A stretch of DNA of 64,000 bases, taken from positions 248,001 through 312,000 of the forward strand of contig CAVZQP010000004.1 in assembly GCA_963777485.1 (NCBI GenBank), written 5' to 3'. This document shows positions 49,927 through 59,476 of the stretch, piece after piece. Both the position numbers and the translations under genes were made by a program. Position 1 is the stretch's first letter. Each line of letters begins with the position of its first letter. Source of the DNA: Bog-473 sp963777485 (GTDB taxonomy: Bacteria > Actinomycetota > Acidimicrobiia > Acidimicrobiales > RAAP-2). The notes beneath the pieces are model-generated. The model ran no database searches. It had not been told where the DNA came from and was given only the letters and a program-made list of their open reading frames with translations.

Positions 49927-50715
49927 GTGACCGAGCCCGTATACGACTTCAGCGAGCGTGTGGTCGTCGTGACCGGAGGGTCGCGGGGGGTCGGGGCGGA
50001 GATCGTGCGGCGCTTCGTCGAGGCCGGCGCTCATGTGGTGACGTGCGGGCGCCACGAGGCCGACGTCGAGGGTGCGGTGTTCATGACCGCCGACGTGCGC
50101 AAGCCGGCGGATGCGGAGAAGGTCGTGGCGAAGGCGGTGGAGCACTTCGGGCGACTGGACGTGCTGGTGAACAACGCAGGCGGGGCGCCTCACGCCATGG
50201 CGGCGGACATGTCGCCACGTTTCGTCGAGGCGGTGATCAACCTGAACCTGCTGGCGCCGTTGTGGTGCGCGCAGTCCGCGCACAAGGTGATGGCGGTGCA
50301 GGAGGACGGGGGCTGCATCGTGAATGTGACCAGCGTCTCGGGCATGCGCCCTTCCCCGGGTGCTTCCGCTTACGGGGCGGCCAAGGCGGGGCTCATCAAC
50401 CTGACGACGACCTTGGCGGTGGAGTGGGCGCCGTTGGTGCGTTTGAACTGTGTGACCGCCGGCCTGTTGGACACCGGTGCTGGGGAGGAGTTCTACGGCG
50501 GGCCCGAGGGGATGGAGCGGGTGGCGGCGACCGTGCCCCTTGGGCGCATGGGGGTCCCGGCCGACGTGGCGGCGGCCTGTTTGTGGTTGGCGAGCCCGGG
50601 CTCCTCGTATGTCTCCGGCGCGAATTTGGTGCTCCACGGGGGTGGGGAGTGGCCGGCATACCTACGGGCAGCGGAGGCGGCGGGGGCGACGGGGGCGGCG
50701 GACCCCGCAGGCTGA
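49927..50715 (+). CDS. Short-chain dehydrogenase/reductase (steroid-locus type)
   Basis: The 262-residue SDR has RVVVVTGGSRGVGAEIVRRF, FMTADVRKPADAEKV, LVNNAGGAPHAMAADMSPRF, NVTSVSGMRPSPGASAYGAA (catalytic Ser and YxxxK) and LWLASPGSSYVSGANLVLHG. It lies divergently beside echA20, as SDR genes do near the ipd genes in mycobacteria (Rv3548c/Rv3549c), so a hydroxyacyl or keto step of HIP degradation is plausible. The C-terminal 20 residues are Ala/Gly-rich. The start is GTG 49927. Confidence 0.88.
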   Translation: MTEPVYDFSERVVVVTGGSRGVGAEIVRRFVEAGAHVVTCGRHEADVEGAVFMTADVRKPADAEKVVAKAVEHFGRLDVLVNNAGGAPHAMAADMSPRFVEAVINLNLLAPLWCAQSAHKVMAVQEDGGCIVNVTSVSGMRPSPGASAYGAAKAGLINLTTTLAVEWAPLVRLNCVTAGLLDTGAGEEFYGGPEGMERVAATVPLGRMGVPADVAAACLWLASPGSSYVSGANLVLHGGGEWPAYLRAAEAAGATGAADPAG

Positions 50716-50787
50716 GCGCAGGCCATACACCCGTTTCACGACGGCGATTAGGGGGTTACCGGGGGGTAGCTGCTAAACAGAGCGACC

Positions 50788-51936
50788 GTGAAATTGGCGG
50801 TCCCCACGGAGACCCGTCCCGGAGAGCGCCGAGTCGGCCTCGTACCCGACGTGGTCAAGAAACTGGTCGGCACGGGCTGGGAGGTCTGTATCCAGGCCGG
50901 GGCCGGCGTGGCGGCCGAGTTCCCCGACGAGGCGTTCAAGGACGCAGGCGCCACCGTCGCTGCCGACGCGGCCGCGACGCTGTCCGGAGCCGGCCTCGTC
51001 GTACGGGTGAATCCGCCGAGCGCAGATGAGGCAAGGGATCTGCCCGACGGCGCGGCCGTCCTGAGCTTCTTCCAGGCCGGCCAGTCCGAGGACGCGCTCC
51101 GTGCTCTGGCCGCCAAGAAAGCCACCGTGTTCAGCTTCGACCTGCTGCCCCGCATCAGCCGCGCCCAGGGCATGGATGCGCTCAGCTCGCAGGCGACGGT
51201 CTCTGGATACCGGGCCGGGTTGGCGGCGGCCGACCACTTGGCCAAGTTCTTTCCCATGTTCATGACGGCGGCAGGCACCGTGCCGCCGGCCAAGGTGCTG
51301 GTGATGGGCGTCGGCGTCGCGGGACTGCAGTCCATCGCCACGGCGCGCCGCCTTGGCGCGGTGGTCAAGGCCTACGACGTGCGGGCGGCAGCCAAGGAGG
51401 AAGCCGAGAGCCTCGGGGCCACCTTCGTCGACACCGGCGTCTCCGCCGAGGGCACCGGTGGCTACGCCCGCGAGCTGACGCCCGAGGAGCTCGACCGCCA
51501 GCGGGCGGCGCTGGCCGAGGAGGTCGGGCGCTCCGACGTCGTAATTACGACCGCGGCCGTACCGGGTCGCAAGGCACCCATCCTCCTGACGACGTCCATG
51601 GTCGAGGGGATGGCGCCGGGCGCGGTCGTCGTCGACATGGCGGCGGACCAGGGTGGCAACTGCGAGCTCACGAAAGCGGGCGAGGTGGTCGACCACAACG
51701 ACGTCCACATCGTCGGGATGACCAACCCGCCGGCGGGCATGCCGACGCACGCCAGCTTCCTCTTCGCCCGCAACGTGGCCAACGTCCTGGCGCTCATGGG
51801 GCCCGAGGGGTCGCTCGCGCCCGACTGGGACGACGAGATCGTCGCGGGCATGTGCGTCCTGCGCGACGGGACGGCGATGGCGCCGGCAGCGGTGGAGCTA
51901 CTGGGTGGCGGCGGCACAGGAGGTGCACCGGCGTGA
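50788..51936 (+). CDS. pntAA: Proton-translocating transhydrogenase subunit PntAA
   Basis: PntAA is the NAD(H)-binding domain I of the transhydrogenase that couples NADH to NADPH conversion to proton movement. The 382-residue protein has MKLAVPTETRPGERRVGLVP, SRAQGMDALSSQATVSGYRA, VLVMGVGVAGLQSIATARRL (Rossmann) and GAVVVDMAADQGGNCELTKA. It lacks the membrane helices of E. coli PntA, as in three-gene versions. The start is GTG 50788. Its stop overlaps pntAB (GTGA). Confidence 0.95.
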   Translation: MKLAVPTETRPGERRVGLVPDVVKKLVGTGWEVCIQAGAGVAAEFPDEAFKDAGATVAADAAATLSGAGLVVRVNPPSADEARDLPDGAAVLSFFQAGQSEDALRALAAKKATVFSFDLLPRISRAQGMDALSSQATVSGYRAGLAAADHLAKFFPMFMTAAGTVPPAKVLVMGVGVAGLQSIATARRLGAVVKAYDVRAAAKEEAESLGATFVDTGVSAEGTGGYARELTPEELDRQRAALAEEVGRSDVVITTAAVPGRKAPILLTTSMVEGMAPGAVVVDMAADQGGNCELTKAGEVVDHNDVHIVGMTNPPAGMPTHASFLFARNVANVLALMGPEGSLAPDWDDEIVAGMCVLRDGTAMAPAAVELLGGGGTGGAPA

Positions 51937-52349
51937 TCGGCCTCATCATGCAGTCGACCCCCAGCGGCGGGTCGGACACCGGGATCATCGCCTTCCTGAC
52001 GGTCTTCGCCCTCGCGATCTTCGTGGGGATCGAGGTCGTCTCCAAGGTCCCCAGCATCCTGCACACCCCCCTGATGTCGGGCTCCAACGCCATCCACGGC
52101 ATCGTGCTGGTCGGCGCGCTCATCGTCATGGGCGAGGCGCACGGGACGGGCCAGCTGATCCTCGGGTTCCTCGCCGTGTTCCTCGCCACCCTCAACATCG
52201 TGGGTGGCTTCGTCGTCACCGACCGCATGCTCGAGATGTTCAAGGCCAAGCCCGCCGAGCGGGCGAAGCCGGCAACAGCCGAGGCCGAGGCCACGACGTC
52301 GAAGGCCGAGGACGGGAGCGCCGGCGCCGGGAACGGGGCCGCGTCCTGA
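51933..52349 (+). CDS. pntAB: Proton-translocating transhydrogenase subunit PntAB
   Basis: The 138-residue membrane subunit begins at GTG 51933 and has about three helices: IAFLTVFALAIFVGIEVVSK, AIHGIVLVGALIVM and LILGFLAVFLATLNIVGGFV. The sequence VPSILHTPLMSGSNAIHGIV is diagnostic of the transhydrogenase domain II fragment. The tail (about 35 residues) is Ala/Glu/Lys-rich. It is translationally coupled to both neighbours. Confidence 0.94.
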   Translation: MIGLIMQSTPSGGSDTGIIAFLTVFALAIFVGIEVVSKVPSILHTPLMSGSNAIHGIVLVGALIVMGEAHGTGQLILGFLAVFLATLNIVGGFVVTDRMLEMFKAKPAERAKPATAEAEATTSKAEDGSAGAGNGAAS

Positions 52350-53767
52350 TGCTCGCCACAACATTCACCCTGGCCGACGGCCGGGACCTTGCCTACCTGG
52401 TCGCCATCATCGGCTTTATCACGGCGCTCAAGTTCCTGAGCTCGCCCAAGCGGGCACGACAGGGCAACCTCATCGGTGCCGCCGCCGCCACGCTGGCCGT
52501 CGGCATGACGTTCACACTGCCCGAGCTGCGCAACTCGGGAAAGAACCTCGTCCTCGCCATCATCGCGATGGTCCTCGGTGCGGCCATTGCCGTCCCCGTC
52601 GCCCGCTTCGTCAAAATGACGGCGATGCCACAACTGGTGGCCATCTTCAACGGCGTCGGCGGGGGCGCTGCCGCGCTCATCTCCATCGTCGAGCTCTTGC
52701 ACCTGCACTCGCTCGGCCTCAACCCCGCCATCTACGTGACCGTCGAGGTGCTCCTCGGCGTGCTCATCGGATCGGTCTCGTTCTCGGGCAGCGCCATCGC
52801 CTTCATCAAGCTCCAAGAGCTCATCACCGGCCGTCCGATCACGTACCCGGGGCAACAGCTCATCAACGGACTGGTCGGTGCGGCCATCGCCATCATGATC
52901 ATCCTTGCCCTCGCCACCGGGAGCATCGGCTACGTGTGGGTGATCCTCGGCCTCTCCCTCGTCCTGGGCGTGATCTTCGTGCTCCCGATCGGCGGCGCCG
53001 ACGTCCCCGTCCTGATCTCACTCCTCAACTCGTTCACCGGCCTCGCGGTAGCCGCGTCCGGCTTCGTCCTTAACAACTACCTCCTCATCGTCGCCGGCAC
53101 TCTTGTCGGCGCGTCCGGCATCATCCTGACCCGTCTGATGAGCTCGGCCATGGGCCGCTCGCTCCCCAACATCCTCTTCAGCGCATTCGGCGCGGTGATC
53201 ACCGCCACCGGCGGCGAAGAGGGCGACGCCAGCCGTCCCGTCCGCACCGGCACTCCCGAAGACGTGGGTGTGCTCCTTGCCTACGCCCGCAAGGTCGTCA
53301 TCATCCCTGGATACGGACTCGCCGTCGCCCAGGCCCAGCACACCGCCCGCGAGCTCGAGGAAGCTCTCAAGGCCCGAGGAGTCGAGACCTTCTTCGCCAT
53401 CCACCCCGTCGCCGGCCGCATGCCTGGCCACATGAACGTGCTCCTGGCCGAGGCAAACGTCCCCTACGACGACCTCAAGGAGATGGACGAAGCGAACCAG
53501 GAGATGGACTCCGCCGACGTCGCCCTCGTTGTCGGCGCCAACGACACAGTCAACCCAGCCGCCAAGTCGACGCCGGGCAGCCCGATCTTCGGCATGCCGA
53601 TCATCCATGCCGACGAGGCGGAGAACATCATCTTCCTAAAGCGTTCCATGCGGCCCGGCTTCGCCGGCATCGACAACGACCTGCTCTACGACCCCAAGAC
53701 GACGATGCTTTTCGGCGACGCCAAGGACACTCTGCAGAAGTTGGTGTCCGCCGTCTCCGACGCCTGA
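52349..53767 (+). CDS. pntB: Proton-translocating transhydrogenase subunit PntB
   Basis: PntB carries membrane domain II and the NADP(H)-binding domain III. The 472-residue protein has about nine helices and NGVGGGAAALISIVEL, SFSGSAIAFIKLQELITGRP, and in domain III PGYGLAVAQAQHTAREL and VALVVGANDTVNPAAKSTPG. ATG 52349 shares one base with the pntAB stop. The complex can supply NADPH for biosynthesis or reductive catabolism. It abuts the convergent HNH gene with no gap. Confidence 0.95.
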   Translation: MLATTFTLADGRDLAYLVAIIGFITALKFLSSPKRARQGNLIGAAAATLAVGMTFTLPELRNSGKNLVLAIIAMVLGAAIAVPVARFVKMTAMPQLVAIFNGVGGGAAALISIVELLHLHSLGLNPAIYVTVEVLLGVLIGSVSFSGSAIAFIKLQELITGRPITYPGQQLINGLVGAAIAIMIILALATGSIGYVWVILGLSLVLGVIFVLPIGGADVPVLISLLNSFTGLAVAASGFVLNNYLLIVAGTLVGASGIILTRLMSSAMGRSLPNILFSAFGAVITATGGEEGDASRPVRTGTPEDVGVLLAYARKVVIIPGYGLAVAQAQHTARELEEALKARGVETFFAIHPVAGRMPGHMNVLLAEANVPYDDLKEMDEANQEMDSADVALVVGANDTVNPAAKSTPGSPIFGMPIIHADEAENIIFLKRSMRPGFAGIDNDLLYDPKTTMLFGDAKDTLQKLVSAVSDA

Positions 53768-55003
53768 TCAACCGCCGCCGGTTCTCCGGGCAGCAGCGAC
53801 CGCCCGTCTCGCCGCCGGACCCGTCACGGCGGTCCATAGCGGCGAGGGGCGCGACTCCATGGCGCGGCCGCTCGGGCCGACAAAGGTCAGCAGCTCGTTC
53901 GGGTTCCCGGACATGCGCCACTTTTTGGAGTGCACGAGCCCGTGATGATGGACGCACAGCAAGACCAGGTTGTCCAGATCCGTCGGTCCCCGGTCCGGTT
54001 TCCATTCCTTGATGTGGTGCAGGTTCGTGAAGACCACATTCGTACAGCCGGGGAACCGGCAATGTCGGTCTCTTCGCCGCACTTCCCGGTGCTGCGGTCC
54101 AGAGGGATCACGCCGTGCTCGGCCTTCATACATCGTGTGACCCATGTCGTCATCGACGGCCAGCGTGATTGTTGCGTCGCAAGCGACCCGGCGAACCGCC
54201 TCGATGCTGAGAAGACCTCCTCGCTCCAAGTCACCGGCAAGGTCTGACTCGTTGCCGGTCTCGTGGAGAAGGGCTGCAACGGGCACATGAATCACGACGA
54301 AGTAGGGACTGCTCACTGAGGATTGCCCGCTGCCGTCCTTGCCGCATCGGATCATCCCCATGAAGGCGTCGGCCATCCGCTGGTCCCACGATGTCTCGCC
54401 GTCGACCGACGGGATCTCCTTTGCCATCGACTCGAGACGAGACCGAGCCTCGGCAAACGACTCGGGCGGGAGCTGCACGGTCATGGTGCGAACCGCCTCG
54501 TTGCAGCGGAGTGAGCGCCGCTCCTGCTCGACCGCAGGGTCCGGCGGCGCTGCCGCTCGCATTGATCCTGCCAGGGCCGCGAGTTCTCGCACCGAACGGT
54601 GACGGGCCTCGTCGAGCAGCTCGCCCTCCGTTTCGGGCGATGCCGCCTCCGCAACTGCTCGCAGCTTGTCGAAGCTGATCTCGCCAGCCTGCAGTGCCCC
54701 CACCAACTGGGGGACATCCCACGCCTTCTGGGCCACACGGACCAAGGTGCGAGCGGACGGCGACGAGATCTGAAAGCGCTCCGCCGTCCACACGGCGGCG
54801 GAGGTGGCGCCGTCGTCGTAGTGGGCGCCTCTCCGTTCGGCCTCGCCGAGGAGCTGGACGATGTGGCCCTCGAGTGCCGAGCGGAACTGGAACAAGTCGT
54901 CGAGGCGCGCTCCGAGTTCTGCATTGGACATCGCCGCCATCACGCTGTCGCCGATCGGGGGAAGCGACAGAGCAGCTTCGGGGGCGGTTTCAATCCGCGT
55001 CAT
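53768..55003 (-). CDS. DUF222/13E12 protein with HNH endonuclease domain
   Basis: The 411-residue protein has the DUF222 helical region (ELGARLDDLFQFRSALEGHI, RTLVRVAQKAWDVPQLVGAL, GEISFDKLRAVAEAASPETE). A C-terminal HNH nuclease domain follows (RHCRFPGCTNVVFTNLHHIK, then LDNLVLLCVHHHGLVHSKKW). Such 13E12-type genes are multi-copy in many actinobacteria and are suspected mobile or recombination-related elements, but no transposition signature or terminal repeat is seen here. Start ATG 55003; stop codon directly abuts the pntB stop. Confidence 0.9.
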   Translation of the reverse strand: MTRIETAPEAALSLPPIGDSVMAAMSNAELGARLDDLFQFRSALEGHIVQLLGEAERRGAHYDDGATSAAVWTAERFQISSPSARTLVRVAQKAWDVPQLVGALQAGEISFDKLRAVAEAASPETEGELLDEARHRSVRELAALAGSMRAAAPPDPAVEQERRSLRCNEAVRTMTVQLPPESFAEARSRLESMAKEIPSVDGETSWDQRMADAFMGMIRCGKDGSGQSSVSSPYFVVIHVPVAALLHETGNESDLAGDLERGGLLSIEAVRRVACDATITLAVDDDMGHTMYEGRARRDPSGPQHREVRRRDRHCRFPGCTNVVFTNLHHIKEWKPDRGPTDLDNLVLLCVHHHGLVHSKKWRMSGNPNELLTFVGPSGRAMESRPSPLWTAVTGPAARRAVAAARRTGGG

Positions 55004-55312
55004 CGTCGGGAGAATGGTCGCCGCTTCGTTGCGAGAGGCGTCTCGTTCTTTCGTAACCTGTCTGGCCCGGGCTCTCTCGGTGCCCCGAACGCCCGTCGCT
55101 TTCGATCAATCCTGTGACCAGGGAATTCTTCCCCTCGGTCCGTAGATGGACAGGTTCATGTCCCGAATCGCCCAGTGCATCCCGCATTGGTCGTCCTGAG
55201 CCCTGGACCGTGAGATTCCAGCTCTGGAGGGGTTTCCGGAGGGATGGAGCTAGCTCGGAGGAAGCTGGCCCACCACGACAGGGGGCGGAACCTGCAGGGG
55301 GTGGGAAGGGGA
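55004..55312. other. Intergenic region between divergent HNH and GH18 genes
   Basis: This 309-base stretch separates two divergently transcribed genes. An open frame continues upstream of the GH18 start to 55244, but its predicted residues look non-conserved. No tRNA, repeat, or convincing promoter hexamer pair was found; a purine-rich ribosome-site tract (GGGAAGGGGA) ends it before ATG 55313. Confidence 0.5.
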
Positions 55313-57268
55313 ATGGTGCGGCGCATCATGCGTCGAACAACGTCGTCCCAATTCGAGGATGCCGTGGCGACCGCCCGTCGCCCTGTGCACGCAATCGATG
55401 GAGATCCGTTGCTGGCGGAAGAACCCGACCCGACCCATCGTTGGTGGCGTCGGAGTCACGAGGATTCCGGATCGACCATCTCGAATCCCGAATCACTCCC
55501 GGAACCAGAACCGATGCCGATTGGTGTCCGCTTAGCTCAGCTGTCCACCCACCTTCTCGACCGCGCCGAAGCCAACGCCCTCAAGCTGGCCAAGCGCGCC
55601 AAACGCAAGGGACCGGTCATCGCGGTCTCCGTGTTCTGCCTCTGCATGCTCTCTTTCGGTTTTCTGATCGGGATTGCCCCGAGCTCGTCGGGCCAGCCCC
55701 ACCGCCCGGCCGCGGCCTCACACGTCCGCCATCACGGAAGAGATGCCAGCGCGAAGTTCACAAACAGCCGAGGCAACGCCGTCAAGATGCTGGGAGCAGA
55801 CGCGCGCATCAACCTCGCACCAGCCACATCGACCCCCACGGCTGCGCCGGCCTCCTTAGTGAACCAGGCGCCACTCGCCGCTCGGGAGAACTTCGCCTTC
55901 GCGCCGTACTGGACGCTGGCCCAGTCACCGTCCTTCAATCTCACCGGCTTGTCCACGCTGGCCTACTTCTCCATCGACGTGAACCCCAACGGCACGCTCG
56001 ACGAGAGCGGCTCGGGCTGGAACGGCTTCCAGAGCCAGGACCTGACCAACCTGATCTCTCGGGCCCATGCAGCCGGTGAACGTGTCGTCCTCACGGTCAC
56101 CGACTTCGACCAAGGCTCCTTGGACGCGCTGACTTCGTCGCCATCGGCACCGGGCACGCTCTCGGCCGCGTTGATCCCGCTCCTCGATGCCAAGGCCCTC
56201 GACGGCGTGAACTTCGACTTCGAGGGCGACGGCAGCGGCGACCAGGCAGGGCTGACCAACCTCATCACCGCGGTCGCCGCCGCATTGCGGGGTGCGGATC
56301 CGCATTGGCAGATCACGATGGACACCTACGCCTCTTCCGGGGGTGACTCGGGTGGCTTCTACAACATCCCCGCCCTTGCTCCGGCCGTCGATGCCTTCTT
56401 CGTCATGGACTATGAGCTGAACCTGCAAGGGTCGCCGTCGGCCGCTTCGCCGCTCACGAGCGGCCAGTTCAGCAGTCTCACCACGCTGCAGCAGTACACA
56501 TCGGCGGTGCCCGCCTCAAAGGTCATTCTGGGCGTGCCGTTCTTCGGCATTGACTGGCCGACCAACAACGGCACGATGGCAGCAAACGCCGCCGGCGGCG
56601 CCAACGACATCCCGGACTCCCAGGCGGCCGCGAACGGTCCCGAGTATTGGGATCCGGTCACCGACACCGCCTGGACGAGCTACCAAGTCGGGAGTCAGTG
56701 GCACGAGTCGTACTACGAGGGTCTGAACGGCCTGTTCGACGTTTCCCAGTTGGCTGCGCACTACAACGCACGGGGTGTCGGCATCTGGGCCCTAGGAATG
56801 GAGAACAACGACGCCCAGATGATCGCCGCGCTCGACGGCATCAACCCGGGCGCACCACCGGGCACCGGCCCACAGGCCACGTCGTCCTCACCGGCACCCG
56901 GTGCCCCGGCGCCCGCCGCACCTAGCGGTGGGCCCACGGCCGTGGCATCGGCACCAGCCACGGCAGCACCGGCTGTCGCGCCATCGGGAACAGGAAGTCC
57001 GCAGCCAGCGGCAACGACGACCACAACCGCGGCACCGTTCATCAACGCCCAGCGCACGGGCAAGACGGTCGCCCTCACGCCGGTCGACGCCAGCCAGGTC
57101 GTCCGCCTCGCCATCGATGGTCAGGTCACCGACTTCCAGACGAACGAGCCCGCGTATTCGTGTCTGCACGGCGCCACTCTGAACGTTTTCACCAATTTGA
57201 AGGGCCAACCCGTGGCGGTGGCCGCCACGCCGACGAACTGCATCACCCAGGACTTCCTCCTCCCGTAA
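55313..57268 (+). CDS. Membrane-anchored GH18-type glycosidase
   Basis: The 651-residue protein has a cytoplasmic N-terminus of about 100 residues and one membrane helix (VIAVSVFCLCMLSFGFLIGI). A linker leads to an extracellular GH18 barrel: NFAFAPYWTLAQ, LSTLAYFSIDVNPNGTL, the catalytic DGVNFDFE at 297-304 (Glu 304 as acid), then GVPFFGIDWPTNNGTM. The fourth motif residue is Asn rather than Asp, as in spore and peptidoglycan GH18 enzymes. A Pro/Ala/Thr linker and a short C-terminal beta region (Cys pair in SCLHG and NCITQ) follow. Substrate may be a beta-1,4-linked GlcNAc polymer. Start ATG 55313 is chosen over an upstream in-frame ATG at 55244. Confidence 0.85.
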   Translation: MVRRIMRRTTSSQFEDAVATARRPVHAIDGDPLLAEEPDPTHRWWRRSHEDSGSTISNPESLPEPEPMPIGVRLAQLSTHLLDRAEANALKLAKRAKRKGPVIAVSVFCLCMLSFGFLIGIAPSSSGQPHRPAAASHVRHHGRDASAKFTNSRGNAVKMLGADARINLAPATSTPTAAPASLVNQAPLAARENFAFAPYWTLAQSPSFNLTGLSTLAYFSIDVNPNGTLDESGSGWNGFQSQDLTNLISRAHAAGERVVLTVTDFDQGSLDALTSSPSAPGTLSAALIPLLDAKALDGVNFDFEGDGSGDQAGLTNLITAVAAALRGADPHWQITMDTYASSGGDSGGFYNIPALAPAVDAFFVMDYELNLQGSPSAASPLTSGQFSSLTTLQQYTSAVPASKVILGVPFFGIDWPTNNGTMAANAAGGANDIPDSQAAANGPEYWDPVTDTAWTSYQVGSQWHESYYEGLNGLFDVSQLAAHYNARGVGIWALGMENNDAQMIAALDGINPGAPPGTGPQATSSSPAPGAPAPAAPSGGPTAVASAPATAAPAVAPSGTGSPQPAATTTTTAAPFINAQRTGKTVALTPVDASQVVRLAIDGQVTDFQTNEPAYSCLHGATLNVFTNLKGQPVAVAATPTNCITQDFLLP

Positions 57269-57302
57269 CGGCCACATCCGTAGCGGTGGGCTGACCGGGG
57301 GC

Positions 57303-57319
57303 ACCGGGATCCGCCCGGT
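57303..57319 (+). terminator. Short hairpin between the GH18 and membrane-protein genes
   Basis: ACCGGG-ATCCG-CCCGGT is a perfect 6-bp stem 35 bases after the GH18 stop and 18 bases before the next start. It could be a weak terminator or a leader structure. Confidence 0.35.
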
Positions 57320-57337
57320 AGCGTTGCTCGTAGACCC

Positions 57338-59392
57338 ATGGACGTGGAATCAACGCGCGTAGGTGCCCCCACATCGGATGCGCCCGACGCCGAGCCAGAC
57401 GAAGACCCGAGCTTCGAAGCGGACACCAAGTCACGAGCCGGAAGGGACATTCCGCCGGTCGTGCGCACTCAGCGCGCACTCCAAATGGTCCTCGGCCTCT
57501 TTTGGATCCTCGACGCAGCTCTCCAGTTCCAGCCCTTCATGTTCGGCCGTGGGTTCGTCGACTCGTTCATCCTTTCCAACGCCAACCGACAGCCCTTCGT
57601 CGTCGGTGACCTGATCACCCATATCGGGCACTTCCTCACACCCGATATCGCGGTGTGGAACACGTTCTTCGCGCTGATCCAACTCGGCATCGGCGTCGGC
57701 CTCCTCTTCCGGCGCTCCGTCAAACCCGCGCTCGCCGTCTCATTCGTCTGGGTCATCGGCGTCTGGGTTTTCGGCGAGGGCATGGGCATGCTCCTGACCG
57801 GTACCGCCAGCGCACTGACCGGCGCCCCAGGCTCGGTCCTGATGTACGGGTTGCTCGGCCTCATGGCGTGGCCGCGGGCGCCCAGGCGCTACCAGCCGGA
57901 CTGGAGCGACCGGCCGACGGGGATCGCGACCTCGGCAGCCGCCCAAGGTATCGGCCGTTCGATCACGCCGCTCGCCGTGTGGGCGGGCTATTGGTCGCTG
58001 GCGGCGGTGCTCTTCGTTCTGCCCGCGAACCGCACCACCACGTCCGTGCAGAGCGCAATCGTCGGCATGGCGCAGGGGCAGCCGGGCTGGTATGCCCACT
58101 TCCTTACGAACCTGGGCAACCTGTTCTCGACATCGGGCACCCAGACTTCGTGGATCCTCGCCATCCTCGCCGTGGTCGTGGGCCTGGCGCCGCTCTTCGT
58201 GCGACGTCCCGGCATCTTCCTACTCGCCGGTGCTGTGTTCGCGTTCTTGTTGTGGATCGCCGGGCAGGGTCTGATCGGCAACTTGTTCACAGGCACCGAC
58301 ACCGACCCCAACACCGGACCGATCGTCATCCTGTTGGCCGCGGCAATGACGCCGACCGTGATCGCGTCGAGGGCGGAATGGCGTTCGCCCGCCGGCGAGG
58401 TGTTCCGGCGGATTCCGGCGGTCGGCGCCCTCGGTGCCATGGGACTGATCGCAGCGCTTGCCGTCGCGGCGACGTACCCGGCTGTCACGGCCGAGTCGAC
58501 GGGCAACGCGATGGCAGGCATGGCGATGGGTGGGAGCGGCAGCGGGGGCGGGGGCAGCGCGGCGTCGCCGAACGAGTCGGTCACGTCGGCAACGTGTCGG
58601 CCGCATCAGAGCGGGCTGAAGATCGCCGGTTTGGATCTTGCCAACAGCCCCGAAATGGTCATGGGCGGCGGTCCGCAAACCGTCATGAACATGAACGGGA
58701 CGGACGCCAGCGCAGCGGCCGGCTTCAACACGACGAAGGTCAACTGGCACTACACCGGGCCCGCCTTGCCGAACGCGGAGGCGCAGGCCTTGTTGAACGA
58801 TGGCAACAACGCGGCGCCCGACATCCACATGGCGCAGAGTGGGTGCGCCGCCCGGCTGACGTCGAGTGAAGACATCGGGGCGCAGCAGTACGTGCAGCAG
58901 ACGAGTGCGGCGGTGGCGCAGTACGCGAGTCCGGCTGAGGCGGTGGCGGCGGGGTACGTGGCCGCGTCGCCGCTCGACTATCCGATCGTGTACTACGTCA
59001 ATCCGGAGATCGTGGCGGCGAACGCGTTCGCCCGGCGGACGTTGAGCCCGCAGCACGTCGACGGGTTGATGTTCGCGGCGACGCCGTCGGGGCAGGAAGT
59101 ATTGGCGGCGACGTTCTATGTGTTGCCGTCTACCGTCGCGTCGGTGCCGATGCCCTACGGGGCACTCGTGCAGTGGCACAAGCGCACGCAGGTCTGCGGG
59201 ACCGGGACTGCGTCGGCGACGATGCCCCTCGCGATCACGGGGTACCCGCCGTGCGCGGCGGGGACGATCCTGCAGCCGACGCCCTACATGACGATGGTGT
59301 GGCAGGTGCCGGTGGCGGGGGGGCCGCTGGCGATCCAGCCGCCGGACATCCAGATCGTGGAGGCGGCGATCATGCAGGTCGACGGGTCGTAA
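57338..59392 (+). CDS. Large membrane protein of unknown function
   Basis: The 684-residue protein has an acidic N-tail (about 35 residues). A hydrophobic half of about eight or nine helices follows to residue about 390 (for example LQMVLGLFWILDAALQF, WILAILAVVVGLAPLFV, PIVILLAAAMTPTVIA). A Met/Gly/Ser linker (GNAMAGMAMGGSGSGGGG) precedes an approximately 280-residue extracytoplasmic domain with paired Cys and DIHMAQSGCAARL, WHYTGPALPNAEAQALLNDG, PMPYGALVQWHKRTQVCGTG and YMTMVWQVPVAGGPLAIQPP. His and Met residues could bind metal. I know of no characterised relative. It may be cotranscribed with the small membrane protein after it. Confidence 0.75.
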   Translation: MDVESTRVGAPTSDAPDAEPDEDPSFEADTKSRAGRDIPPVVRTQRALQMVLGLFWILDAALQFQPFMFGRGFVDSFILSNANRQPFVVGDLITHIGHFLTPDIAVWNTFFALIQLGIGVGLLFRRSVKPALAVSFVWVIGVWVFGEGMGMLLTGTASALTGAPGSVLMYGLLGLMAWPRAPRRYQPDWSDRPTGIATSAAAQGIGRSITPLAVWAGYWSLAAVLFVLPANRTTTSVQSAIVGMAQGQPGWYAHFLTNLGNLFSTSGTQTSWILAILAVVVGLAPLFVRRPGIFLLAGAVFAFLLWIAGQGLIGNLFTGTDTDPNTGPIVILLAAAMTPTVIASRAEWRSPAGEVFRRIPAVGALGAMGLIAALAVAATYPAVTAESTGNAMAGMAMGGSGSGGGGSAASPNESVTSATCRPHQSGLKIAGLDLANSPEMVMGGGPQTVMNMNGTDASAAAGFNTTKVNWHYTGPALPNAEAQALLNDGNNAAPDIHMAQSGCAARLTSSEDIGAQQYVQQTSAAVAQYASPAEAVAAGYVAASPLDYPIVYYVNPEIVAANAFARRTLSPQHVDGLMFAATPSGQEVLAATFYVLPSTVASVPMPYGALVQWHKRTQVCGTGTASATMPLAITGYPPCAAGTILQPTPYMTMVWQVPVAGGPLAIQPPDIQIVEAAIMQVDGS

Positions 59393-59476
59393 GGGCTCTG
59401 CCGGGTCCGCCAAAGGGATGAGCGCAAGGGGTCCGAATCCGCCTCAGGGCTGATCCGGTGGGGTGCAGCGGTTTCG

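Noticed and set aside
53768..55003. Treating the DUF222-HNH gene as a mobile element
   Set aside because: No inverted ends, target duplication, intron structure or interruption of a gene is visible; it is listed as an ordinary gene.
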